Source: Candidatus Pacearchaeota archaeon (GTDB lineage Archaea; Nanobdellota; Nanobdellia; Pacearchaeales; GW2011-AR1). Taken from it: a stretch of DNA of 9,784 bases. Numbering within the stretch: the stretch's first letter is position 1; each line of letters opens with the position of its first letter. Positions 1-7,386 of the stretch are shown piece after piece. The notes beneath the pieces were generated by a model. It ran no database searches, was not told the origin of the DNA, and saw only the letters and a list, made by a program, of their open reading frames with translations. The DNA is taken from the NCBI GenBank assembly GCA_015520065.1, contig WAQV01000091.1:1-9784 (forward strand). The letters run 5' to 3'. Made by a program: the position numbers and the translations under genes.

Positions 1-1226
1 TAATTAACAACCTGCCTTACATTTCCCTTAAAAGCCCTCGCATCGCTTTCCTTAAGCCCAAACTTAGGATAAAAAGAAAGCATTTTTTTATCTTCACACT
101 TTCTCAGCATCCCAGACCACTGAGCTGTTGGGTCAAAAACAATAACAGCAACCCCTTTCATTAATGCCTCTTCAATAAACACCTGAGCTGAAATACTTTT
201 ACCTCCTCCTGTTGCTCCTGCAACTACTGCATGAGTTGTTAAAGCATCCATATCAAGATATGCAGTTATATTTGTTTCAGCTACTTTGCCAAGCCATAAA
301 GACCTTTCAGTCTTTTTAGGAAGGGTTTTAACATAAAGCTGCATTTTGTATTTTTTTCTTTTTTCAATTATTTTTCTTATAATTATGAATGCAACAATCC
401 CTACAATCAATACTCCTGCAAAAGCCATTAAAGCCCATACAGGGATAACTCCAAAAAGATTAATCTTCCAGAAAGGTATTACTATCTGAAACTCAGATTT
501 TGATGACAAGGTTTTATTTTTATATGCAGCAACAGCTTCCAATACATAAAATCCTTTGGTCAGGTTTTCAGGAAAACTGAACTTTTTAATAATTTGAAAT
601 GAGCCAGGAATGTCCTTTACCTCAGAGCCTAAAAGCATAGAATTGTTGCCCTCTCTGCTGTGAAGATAATAGTTAAATGAAACATTTTTTATCTCATCTC
701 TTGTAAGTTTCTTTACATCAACTTTGAATTCCAGCTCATCGTCTTGCGTAAACCTGTTCCTTAAACTTTCTACCTCAATAATAAATTCCTGAGTAAGAGT
801 TTCATTTATTACACTAATATTTACTTTTATCTCTTCTTCAATATCTCCTGATATTGATATTTTTCCTAGGTAATTTTTAATTTCCTTGCCAAATATGTTG
901 AAATATATCTCAGTGAAGTTTTCTGGCTCTACAACTGCTCCTGATGACTCCAGCTGTATGATTTCAGAGATGCTGTCATCTACCTTAAAAGAGACTTTAA
1001 TCTCTCTTTCCTGAAGGTTTGTTATTTTGAAAGAGTCTTTAAAAATCTCTCCTTTAGGGATGGCTCTTTCAACCTTGCTTCTCGATATCTCATAACCATC
1101 TTTTTTTATTGGGCTTCCGTATGCAGAGCTTCCAAGAGATGCAGGAGTTAAAACTATGAGCGCTATTGCAAAAGTTATCAAATAAATTCCCAAGACGCTT
1201 TTTCTTTTTTTATTAATCTTTATCAT
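1..1226 (-). CDS. Membrane-anchored HerA/DUF87-like P-loop ATPase with Ig-like ectodomain (3' end missing)
   Basis: I translated this frame by hand: 408 codons stay open to the left edge, so the C-terminal part of the ATPase lies outside the window. Residues 1-37 look like a signal peptide (KKKRK, then a hydrophobic stretch ending near SSAYG). Residues 45-140 and 145-248 look like two beta-rich NEW3/CARDB-type domains with NxS/T sequons. Residues 258-283 form a transmembrane helix followed by a basic KRKKYK stop-transfer. The cytosolic part begins with LGK (312-314) and has a clear Walker A, GATGGGKS, at 337-344, then VIVFDPTAQW (361-370), which matches the HerA-family strand after the P-loop (family norm is DPHGEY-like). 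HerA/FtsK-clan proteins are hexameric DNA or protein translocases, but the substrate here is unknown. Walker B and the arginine finger would lie beyond the edge. The chosen ATG overlaps the upstream gene by 14 bp, suggesting translational coupling. An in-frame ATG five codons upstream (1241) is an equally possible start, and neither has a strong Shine-Dalgarno. Confidence 0.85.
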   Translation of the reverse strand, partial: MIKINKKRKSVLGIYLITFAIALIVLTPASLGSSAYGSPIKKDGYEISRSKVERAIPKGEIFKDSFKITNLQEREIKVSFKVDDSISEIIQLESSGAVVEPENFTEIYFNIFGKEIKNYLGKISISGDIEEEIKVNISVINETLTQEFIIEVESLRNRFTQDDELEFKVDVKKLTRDEIKNVSFNYYLHSREGNNSMLLGSEVKDIPGSFQIIKKFSFPENLTKGFYVLEAVAAYKNKTLSSKSEFQIVIPFWKINLFGVIPVWALMAFAGVLIVGIVAFIIIRKIIEKRKKYKMQLYVKTLPKKTERSLWLGKVAETNITAYLDMDALTTHAVVAGATGGGKSISAQVFIEEALMKGVAVIVFDPTAQWSGMLRKCEDKKMLSFYPKFGLKESDARAFKGNVRQVVN

Positions 1227-3141
1227 CTTTTTGTTTCTCATTTTGTTTATTTTCTGTTTTTTTATCTTCACTATCTTTATTATCTGTTTCTTTACCAACA
1301 TCTTTAGGAGGTTTTTTCTCACTTTCATCTGTTTTTGTTTTAGCCTCTTCTTTGTTTGCTTCTTGCTTTTTTGTTTCTTCAGAAGTTTTCTCAGCAAATA
1401 GGACACTGACTTTTTTTGATAGTTCCTCCATTTCTTTTTTCAACTCTTCTTTGTTCTTTAATGCTGTATCAGCTATTGGTTCTCCGTATGCAGCTTTTAT
1501 TCTTATATAAATGTCCAGTGCACCATCAAAATCTTTCCTTGCCAGAAGCTTTTTCATCTCTGTAATCATCAGGTAAAGGTTTAACATTCTTAGACGCTCT
1601 TTATTCTGATGATATCTTATTGCAAATATGCTTGCAATTACTGAGAAAAATACTACTAAAATAAATATTAAGTTTGATTTAACAAATCCTGCAACATTGA
1701 ACCTTTCCTCTACTCTAAATATGTCAGAATCAATAGCAGTTATCTCTTCACTGACAACTCTTGCTATAAAGAGATACTCTCCTTTTTTTGTTTTTGCAGG
1801 AACGCTTAGATTTTTTTCAAATGAAACAGCTCTTGATGAAAACTGAAAACTCTCTTTTTTTGAGTCAAGTATTTTTCCATAAAAATCAGTTATTGCATAA
1901 TAAAGGCTGAGCTGCCTTTTTTCTATGTCTTTCATGTTTGTTATAATTATATTTGCCTTTACAATCTGTCCTGGCTTTACGCTTTTATATTTCTCTAAGA
2001 CAGAAACATTAATGTCAAAAACTGTTTCTATTGATTTTACTATAATCACGATAGGAACTGTTTTTAACATTCCGCTAGCTTTTATTTTTATTTTTCCGTA
2101 ATAGATATCTGGGAAAAGCCTCTTGTCTGCATCAAACTCTATTGTTACTGTTTTTGATTTCCCTGAAGAAATATTAAACTTGTCTGCACTTATTGTTTTT
2201 TTAAACTCTTCCAAACCTTCAATTTCTATTGAAAAAGAGAGATTTTTATTTCCTGTGTTTGTTATTTTGATTGTTATTGTTGTAGAGGAACCTTGTTTTA
2301 TCTCAATCTTAAATGACGGAGGCAGTATCTCAAAATCTGTTTCAATCTCAGCAGCAGTTTTTTTCTGCGTTCCTCCTGTGTCAGCCTCCTCTTCTGTTGT
2401 AGATGATGAAGGAGGCACTGATGTTTGCGTTACAACAAAACTCTGCGCAGAAGTAACATTCATGTTCCCTGAACTGTCAAAACCATAAAACCTCCAGTAA
2501 ACAGTTGTTCCTCCTGGAGCGCTAATTTGAATTCTGTAAGAGGAAGTATTTTGTTTTCCGCTAAAATCTGTCTGAGTGTAATTGACCCACCCACTTCCCT
2601 GGTTTATTGAGAAAATGTAGTATCCAAGAGCTACATTATCTGTCCAGTTAGCATAAAAATAAACATACTGGTTTTGAGATATGCTGTCAGAGTCTTTCCA
2701 CAAATTACTCCACTGCGGAGGTTCTGAGTCATTTGTCACATTAATGAATACAATATTGCTGGTTGTGCTCTCATTAAATATATCATATGCAGTAAATGTT
2801 ACATTCCTTACTCCTGTAAAATTGTAATCAGGATAAAAAGACACGAAGTTTGTTGTTGAATTAATAAGTATTGTTATATTCTCCACTGCTGATACACTGT
2901 AAGTAAGAGTTTCATTGTCTGAAAAATAATCATCAAGGTCAAATGCATCTGTAAGATTAGTGTTTTTTGCTATTGTCTGGTTAGGTATTGGTTGCAACAA
3001 TATCGGAGGAGTATTGTCATAAGATATATTCATTGTCGTTTCAACATCATCAGCAGTGAGGAAGGAAGCAAATCCTGCAAAGCCAAACATGATTATTATA
3101 AATATTCCAGTTCCAATAAGAAAACCCTCTTTTCTCCCCAT
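1213..3141 (-). CDS. Membrane-anchored cadherin/Ig-like surface protein with cytosolic helical module and K/E-rich tail
   Basis: Complete 642-aa protein that I cannot assign to a named family. Residues 7-29 are an N-terminal hydrophobic signal or anchor. Residues 44-136 resemble a cadherin-like/putative-Ig domain (IPNQTI, DDYFSDNETLTYSV, VTFTAYD). Residues 141-238 form a second Ig-like unit (WSNLWKDSD, YWRFYGFDSSGN), and 241-263 are an S/T/E linker. Residues 268-369 look like a NEW3-type beta domain and 374-478 a CARDB-like domain, followed by a TM helix at 490-508. The cytosolic part is a helical segment (about 519-581, containing LLARKDFDGALDIYIRIKAAY) and a highly charged K/E/D/Q/N tail (585-642). 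Sequons are dense on the outer part. The ATG at 3141 has no Shine-Dalgarno and sits 25-26 bp from a TATA-like box, fitting leaderless translation. It is the first gene of an operon with the HerA-like ATPase, whose start it overlaps. The probable role is a structural or adhesive envelope partner of that ATPase (inferred from context). Confidence 0.88.
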   Translation of the reverse strand: MGRKEGFLIGTGIFIIIMFGFAGFASFLTADDVETTMNISYDNTPPILLQPIPNQTIAKNTNLTDAFDLDDYFSDNETLTYSVSAVENITILINSTTNFVSFYPDYNFTGVRNVTFTAYDIFNESTTSNIVFINVTNDSEPPQWSNLWKDSDSISQNQYVYFYANWTDNVALGYYIFSINQGSGWVNYTQTDFSGKQNTSSYRIQISAPGGTTVYWRFYGFDSSGNMNVTSAQSFVVTQTSVPPSSSTTEEEADTGGTQKKTAAEIETDFEILPPSFKIEIKQGSSTTITIKITNTGNKNLSFSIEIEGLEEFKKTISADKFNISSGKSKTVTIEFDADKRLFPDIYYGKIKIKASGMLKTVPIVIIVKSIETVFDINVSVLEKYKSVKPGQIVKANIIITNMKDIEKRQLSLYYAITDFYGKILDSKKESFQFSSRAVSFEKNLSVPAKTKKGEYLFIARVVSEEITAIDSDIFRVEERFNVAGFVKSNLIFILVVFFSVIASIFAIRYHQNKERLRMLNLYLMITEMKKLLARKDFDGALDIYIRIKAAYGEPIADTALKNKEELKKEMEELSKKVSVLFAEKTSEETKKQEANKEEAKTKTDESEKKPPKDVGKETDNKDSEDKKTENKQNEKQKDDKD

Positions 3142-3162
3142 AACTTTATTAGTTTTTGGTCT

Positions 3163-3170
3163 CTTAAATA
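3163..3170 (-). promoter_or_regulatory. TATA box for the 642-aa gene (leaderless)
   Basis: On the minus strand this reads TATTTAAG, centred 25.5 bp before the A of the ATG at 3141. That is the normal archaeal TATA-to-TSS distance, so transcription would begin at or next to the start codon. No Shine-Dalgarno precedes the ATG. An upstream alternative (TTTTTATAAG, minus strand, around 3200-3209) would give a leader of roughly 40 nt. Confidence 0.55.
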
Positions 3171-3222
3171 CTTTTTGAGGTTTTTTACCAGATTCCCTCT
3201 TATAAAAATATATTCTGAATCA

Positions 3223-3238
3223 GCGAAGGGTTTTTAAA
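3223..3238 (+). promoter_or_regulatory. BRE/TATA promoter for the 1174-aa gene
   Basis: A purine-rich BRE-like element (GCGAAGGG, 3223-3230) abuts TTTTTAAA (3231-3238). Initiation about 25 bp downstream of the TATA centre would fall near 3260, leaving a leader of roughly 20 nt that contains the GAGGG ribosome-binding site. A second A/T-rich stretch (TTATATAATT, about 3254-3263) is too close to the start codon to serve as the TATA box. Confidence 0.5.
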
Positions 3239-3272
3239 AACAAGGTGGGTTGATTATATAATTAAAAGGAAA

Positions 3273-3277
3273 GAGGG
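3273..3277 (+). promoter_or_regulatory. Ribosome binding site GAGGG
   Basis: GAGGG inside AAAGAGGGTAG lies 3 nt before the ATG at 3281 and fixes that start. The same AAAGAGGGTA string occurs twice before the gene at 7517, so these two plus-strand genes share a leader style that the two minus-strand promoter-proximal genes lack. Confidence 0.6.
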
Positions 3278-3280
3278 TAG

Positions 3281-6200
3281 ATGCCAGATAGAGCTTTTTT
3301 TAAGAGAAAAAGGAATTATTTTGCTGTTCTTTTAGCTTTATCTGTTTTTTTGTTTGCGCTTGCTGCAGCTGCAACAAATGACTCCTCTGGCTCTTCTCAT
3401 GCAGCTCAAACAGATACTTCTCAAACAGACACTGCTACTGACAGCAGTGCCAATTTACAGATAGCTGAATCTAATACTGACTCAGTTAGTAGTGATGATG
3501 CCTCTAAGAACCCTGAGACAAACCCAGACATAACATCCACTCAGGAGAGCAATTCAGATGCTGGACAAACCGGGAGAGATGCTGAAAATACTAAAACAAG
3601 TCTAACATCTAACCAGCCTGTTGAAATCACCCAGGGAACAGACAACACTCTTTCAGAGAGCGTTTCTGAATCTGATTTTTCAGACAAAAATGATAATAAA
3701 AACAATAAAAATGACGAAAGTACTAATTTAAGCGATGAAATTTATCTTGACTTAGATAAGATTATTGATGTTAATGCCTCTTTTTCAGAGCAAGAAGCAG
3801 AAATAACAGAAAAGACAGACAACTCTACACATTCTGCAAACGAGTTTATCAATGACTCTAATTCAGATATGTCTAATACAAGTGTAAAAGACAACAATGC
3901 TTCTGATAGGAAAATTCAGAACGATTCTTTAAACGAAGAAATCAATTTAAGCGATATAAGCAATAATTTAGATTTAGAAGATGAAAATTCAGGAGATTAT
4001 TACGAATACATTAACATAGATGAGATTCAAGCCAGGAATAATTCTGAAAGTAAAAAAAATCCAGATGGTTCAACAAAAAACTCCTCTTCAAATGAATCAG
4101 GTTCAATCAAAGATGCAGACAAAAAAACAAAAAAAGTTCCTTATGTTTTATACAAGCATAACAAAAAAGAGATAGAAACAGAGATTTCATCAATTGACGA
4201 GGCAATAGAAATCAATAAAGAGGAGGCAGTAATAACAGAGAATGATAAATGGAAAAAGAAAGTCAAGGTTTTCAGCCAGAAGCATTTTAACAATTCTTTA
4301 ACTGTTTATGCTGATGTAGAGGAAACCTCTGGAGAGAGCATTTCAGTGTTTTGGGTTGAAGAAAACAAATATATTGAGTTTCAGTCTTATGATAATAACA
4401 ATAACGGTCTGATTGACAGGATTTCCTGGATTGTGCCGCATCTCTCAGAACAGAATTTTGAGATAATAGTTAATATTACGATAAACCAGACAGGAAATGA
4501 AACTGCAAACACAACACTCTCTGATAAAAGCATAACCATAAATCCAATCTCTTTTCCATCAGGAACAATAAATTACTCTCTTATATCTTTTTATTTTGAA
4601 GTTCACTCTGAAAATATAAGCTCTTTGGAATGCAACTTCAGTTTAAGCAACTCTACAAGCAACATAGTCAGCAAAGACTTGTCATTAAACAACAATACTT
4701 TAGACTACTCTCTTAATTTATCTAATGGAGCTTATAATTGGGATTTAATATGTTATGACCTAAACTCTTCAATAAGCAACTCAACATCAGGAAATTTTTA
4801 CATTATGGTTAGTTACCCTCCAACTATTTATTTATCTGCAAGCAATAACAGCATAAATGAAGGAGATTCTGTAACTTTTGCAATAAACATAACTTCTGAA
4901 ACTAATTATACTATTTATTATATATTGGATTACGGAGATGGGAATAAATATGTTTCTTTCCCTCCTGAAACAACAGACAGCCTATCAGTACAACTTGCTC
5001 ATACTTATGCTGATGCAGGAAACTATACAGTAAATCTTAGTGTTTATGCAGATTATGCTGTTTTTGAGAGAACACTAAATGTAAAGGTTAATTCTTTAGT
5101 GTTTAATGATACATCAGCTCCTGAGATAACTCTGCTTGATCCTGAGGATGAGGAAACGATAAAAATTCAGGACAATAACAGCAAGATAAAGTTCTCTTAC
5201 AAGGCCAGTGATAATGCAAAGGTAGATAACTGCACTTTTGAGTTGTACTATTATGGTAATAGTGTAGTTGGAAGCCTAACATACTCTGAAACAAAAAACA
5301 TCACAGATGATGAGGTTGAAATAGAGCTTACAGATTTTGATGAAGGAGATTATTCCTGGAGTGTAATATGTTATGACAATTCCAGCAACTCAAACGAGGT
5401 TCAGGGAGACTTTACAGTTGTTTATGAAATAGAAGAAAATCTCTCAGAAACTAGCGAGAATAACAATACTAATGCTACATCAATTCCAAAAGAGGACGCA
5501 GAAAAAATAGATGAGATTGACTCTCTCATCTCTGGAATAAATGATTTCTTTGTGAAAGAGGAGAAATACAGCTCAAAGGAAAAAGAGGCAATAGAGGATA
5601 TGGGCCTTTATGATGAGTTAAAGTTTTATAAGAAGAAACTTCTGCAAATGAAGCTTGACCTTGAGCATAATCTTGATTATGTTAGAGATGAGGATAGAAG
5701 GGAGGAAAGGAGAGAGGAGATTTTAAACGAAATTGAGGATATAAAAAGAAAGATTCCTTATGACCTGAAAGTAACTGACAGTTATGAATATTACAAAAAC
5801 AGCCTTGAGTTTAATATGCAAGAGGTTGTAGATTCTTACATAAAGGCAAACGAGATAGTTCTTGATAAAGGAAAACTTAACGAGCTCGTAAAGAGGAATG
5901 AAGAGTTGCAAGAATACATATCCACTTCAGCAAAAGTAAAGCATTTAGAGATTTATTATAATTTTTCAAACGATGGTTCAGAAACAAACAGGATTGATAA
6001 GATAACTCTCATTGCAAAGGAGATAAAGCTTAAAAACTCCTCTGTTGGAGTTGATAGCATTATTGAAGTAATACCAAAAGATGCAGCAGAGTCTGCAGAT
6101 GAGGTAGAGTTTATTAATAAAGATGTTAAGATTCTTAACCCTGACCCTGTATTTGAGATTGCTTTTGACAATATTGAGGACAACAAGATTGTATACTATA

Positions 6201-6805
6201 TTCAAGGGTTTATTGATATGGAAGATATAGAGAAAACAACAACACTTTCTTTCAAAGAGTCTTTCCCTGAAAACAATGGGATTATCTCAGGGCTTACAGG
6301 ATTTGCACTTATATCCGATTTCTCAGTAGCTGACAGCGTAAATAAAATAGGATTCTATTTAAGCTGGATTATAGCAATTGCTATTATTGCAGTGATTGGG
6401 ACAGTGTCATACAGAAAGCTCAAAACTGAGAAATTAAAGAAAAAAAGAGAGTTTAGAGAGGTATTTAATATTATGGCTGACATAGAGTCAGCACTTAAAG
6501 AAAAAGATATTGATGCTGCAAGAAAGAATTACTATTCTGCAAAAGAGCTTTACAACAATCTTCCTGATGAAGGGAAGGAAATAGTTTATAGGAAACTTAA
6601 GAAGCTCTGCCTTGAGATTGATAAAAAAGATATGGGAATCCTCATTAAAGAGTTCTCTCTAGCAATAAGGGAAGGAAGAAAAGAGGACGCATTAACTATT
6701 TACAAGGATATAAGGAAGATATACCACAGAATGCCTTTAAGGTATAAAAAGATAGTTTATGAGAAAGTTATCCCTTATGTTAAAGATATTGAGAAGACTA
6801 TATAG
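3281..6805 (+). CDS. Large mosaic surface protein: acidic stalk, Ig/PKD domains, coiled coil, TM, cytosolic helical repeats
   Basis: 1174 aa, complete; I recognise the architecture but no named family. Residues 8-31 are a signal peptide (KRKR n-region, AAAAT cleavage area). Residues 32-284 are a low-complexity S/D/N/T/E/K segment. Residues 285-398 are beta-rich and end with a calcium-loop-like DNNNNGLID (371-379) and ISWIVPHLSEQ (381-391), a signature I associate with DPANN surface proteins. Two related Ig-like domains (about 430-508 and 614-714) each carry a Cys pair and the pattern G-x-Y-x-W-x-x-x-C-Y-D. Between them is a PKD domain (515-604; YGDGNKY, HTYADAGNYTV). Residues 738-880 are charged helical coiled coil. 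Residues 885-990 are beta-rich with IPKDAAESADEV and NPDPVFEI motifs. A TM helix spans 1025-1043, followed by a basic stop-transfer and two cytosolic helical repeats (1057-1113, 1115-1174). Start chosen by RBS and signal peptide. It is probably an envelope adhesin or scaffold; its repeats match the divergent 642-aa protein. Confidence 0.9.
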   Translation: MPDRAFFKRKRNYFAVLLALSVFLFALAAAATNDSSGSSHAAQTDTSQTDTATDSSANLQIAESNTDSVSSDDASKNPETNPDITSTQESNSDAGQTGRDAENTKTSLTSNQPVEITQGTDNTLSESVSESDFSDKNDNKNNKNDESTNLSDEIYLDLDKIIDVNASFSEQEAEITEKTDNSTHSANEFINDSNSDMSNTSVKDNNASDRKIQNDSLNEEINLSDISNNLDLEDENSGDYYEYINIDEIQARNNSESKKNPDGSTKNSSSNESGSIKDADKKTKKVPYVLYKHNKKEIETEISSIDEAIEINKEEAVITENDKWKKKVKVFSQKHFNNSLTVYADVEETSGESISVFWVEENKYIEFQSYDNNNNGLIDRISWIVPHLSEQNFEIIVNITINQTGNETANTTLSDKSITINPISFPSGTINYSLISFYFEVHSENISSLECNFSLSNSTSNIVSKDLSLNNNTLDYSLNLSNGAYNWDLICYDLNSSISNSTSGNFYIMVSYPPTIYLSASNNSINEGDSVTFAINITSETNYTIYYILDYGDGNKYVSFPPETTDSLSVQLAHTYADAGNYTVNLSVYADYAVFERTLNVKVNSLVFNDTSAPEITLLDPEDEETIKIQDNNSKIKFSYKASDNAKVDNCTFELYYYGNSVVGSLTYSETKNITDDEVEIELTDFDEGDYSWSVICYDNSSNSNEVQGDFTVVYEIEENLSETSENNNTNATSIPKEDAEKIDEIDSLISGINDFFVKEEKYSSKEKEAIEDMGLYDELKFYKKKLLQMKLDLEHNLDYVRDEDRREERREEILNEIEDIKRKIPYDLKVTDSYEYYKNSLEFNMQEVVDSYIKANEIVLDKGKLNELVKRNEELQEYISTSAKVKHLEIYYNFSNDGSETNRIDKITLIAKEIKLKNSSVGVDSIIEVIPKDAAESADEVEFINKDVKILNPDPVFEIAFDNIEDNKIVYYIQGFIDMEDIEKTTTLSFKESFPENNGIISGLTGFALISDFSVADSVNKIGFYLSWIIAIAIIAVIGTVSYRKLKTEKLKKKREFREVFNIMADIESALKEKDIDAARKNYYSAKELYNNLPDEGKEIVYRKLKKLCLEIDKKDMGILIKEFSLAIREGRKEDALTIYKDIRKIYHRMPLRYKKIVYEKVIPYVKDIEKTI

Positions 6806-6806
6806 T

Positions 6807-7355
6807 TTAATACTTTTTTTCTTCCTCCCTTTTCCATATCACTTTTTTGTTAAGGTCATAAAGCCTTAACCTTTCCATATCATTAAACTGCTTCTCTGTA
6901 AGCTCTACAAATTGAATCGTGAAGTTGTATCTGTTTTTTATTTCTTCTATGAATGAATTTATTTTCTCTATCGGCAGAAAATTTCCAACTAAGAGAATTT
7001 TTGCTCCATGAGCTGTTTTTGACTCAAGAATTATCTTCTTTATTCTCGGGTGGCTCTTAACCTTCTCAATAAATTCAAGCAGCGGTTCATCTTCGCTTTT
7101 AAGAAACTTATTCAACGCCATTGTTTTCTCGTTTCTTTTAAGCCTATAGAATTTTGATTTTCCTATTGTGACTATCTCTACAATATCTTGTTTTATAAGC
7201 TTATCAACAATACGCAATGTTGTGGCAATATTTATTCTTGAAAGAGCAGAAACCTGCGTTAAAGAAAACTGTTTGTGAGGATTCTCAAGAAATACGTTTA
7301 TTACTGCAATGATTTTCTCGTCAAATAAACTCTTTAAAATATCTATTTTACTCAT
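6807..7355 (-). CDS. Winged-helix transcriptional regulator with degenerate nucleotidyltransferase-like C-terminal domain
   Basis: 182 aa. Residues 10-74 form a MarR/ArsR-type winged helix: FDEKIIAVINVFLENPHKQFSLTQVSALSRINIATTL begins the fold in segments, the recognition helix is about 42-56 (NIATTLRIVDKLIKQ), and the beta-wing is 57-74 (IVTIGKSKFYRLKR). Residues 100-175 (RIKKIIL, GAKILLVGNF, FIEEIKNRYNFTIQFVELTEKQF, LYDLNKKVIW) resemble the C-terminal minimal-nucleotidyltransferase fold found on some archaeal and bacterial wHTH regulators. The catalytic GS-(x)n-DxD motif is absent, so it is probably non-catalytic; this domain call is tentative. The ATG at 7355 has no Shine-Dalgarno and sits 25-26 bp from a TATA box, so it is probably leaderless. 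It is divergent from the three-gene secreted-protein operon across a region holding three copies of one palindrome. It therefore probably controls itself and that operon. Its stop is 1 bp from the converging gene's stop. Confidence 0.82.
   Translation of the reverse strand: MSKIDILKSLFDEKIIAVINVFLENPHKQFSLTQVSALSRINIATTLRIVDKLIKQDIVEIVTIGKSKFYRLKRNEKTMALNKFLKSEDEPLLEFIEKVKSHPRIKKIILESKTAHGAKILLVGNFLPIEKINSFIEEIKNRYNFTIQFVELTEKQFNDMERLRLYDLNKKVIWKREEEKKY
6814..6827 (+). terminator. T-tract terminator after the 1174-aa gene
   Basis: A run of seven T (6814-6820) followed by pyrimidine-rich CTTCCTC starts 9 bp after the TAG stop at 6803-6805. Archaeal intrinsic termination commonly uses such U-tracts without a hairpin. 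It lies inside the 3' end of the converging regulator gene. Confidence 0.4.
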
Positions 7356-7366
7356 GAATCATAGAG

Positions 7367-7380
7367 GATATCGAGATATT
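7367..7380. repeat. Short inverted repeat at the regulator promoter
   Basis: GATATC, spacer GA, GATATT: five of six arm positions are complementary. It overlaps the edge of the regulator's TATA box and lies between it and the leaderless start codon, a position where a bound protein would block transcription. It is too short and A/T-rich to exclude chance. Confidence 0.3.
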
Positions 7381-7384
7381 TAAA
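7377..7384 (-). promoter_or_regulatory. TATA box for the winged-helix regulator (leaderless)
   Basis: Minus strand reads TTTAAATA, centred 25.5 bp before the A of the ATG at 7355. The spacing is the same as for the 642-aa gene, which supports initiation at the start codon. Confidence 0.55.
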
Positions 7385-7386
7385 TT

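Noticed and set aside
1241..1310. Longer N-terminus for the HerA-like protein (ATG 1241 or codons farther upstream)
   Set aside because: The frame is open there only because it shadows the K/E-rich tail of the 642-aa gene. ATG 1241 remains possible, but farther starts would give an implausibly long signal-peptide n-region.
1628..2488. Plus-strand open frames at 1628-1846 and 2123-2488
   Set aside because: They are antisense to the 642-aa gene, start without promoter or RBS, and encode composition typical of the complement of S/T/K-rich coding sequence.
2992..3237. Plus-strand 81-codon frame across the divergent promoter region
   Set aside because: It starts antisense within the 642-aa gene, runs through its promoter and has no RBS; the intergenic DNA is better explained by two promoters.
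5103..6205. Minus-strand open frames at 5103-5294, 5723-5911, 5956-6186 and 5978-6205
   Set aside because: All lie antisense inside the 1174-aa gene, overlap each other in part, and lack any domain or start signal.
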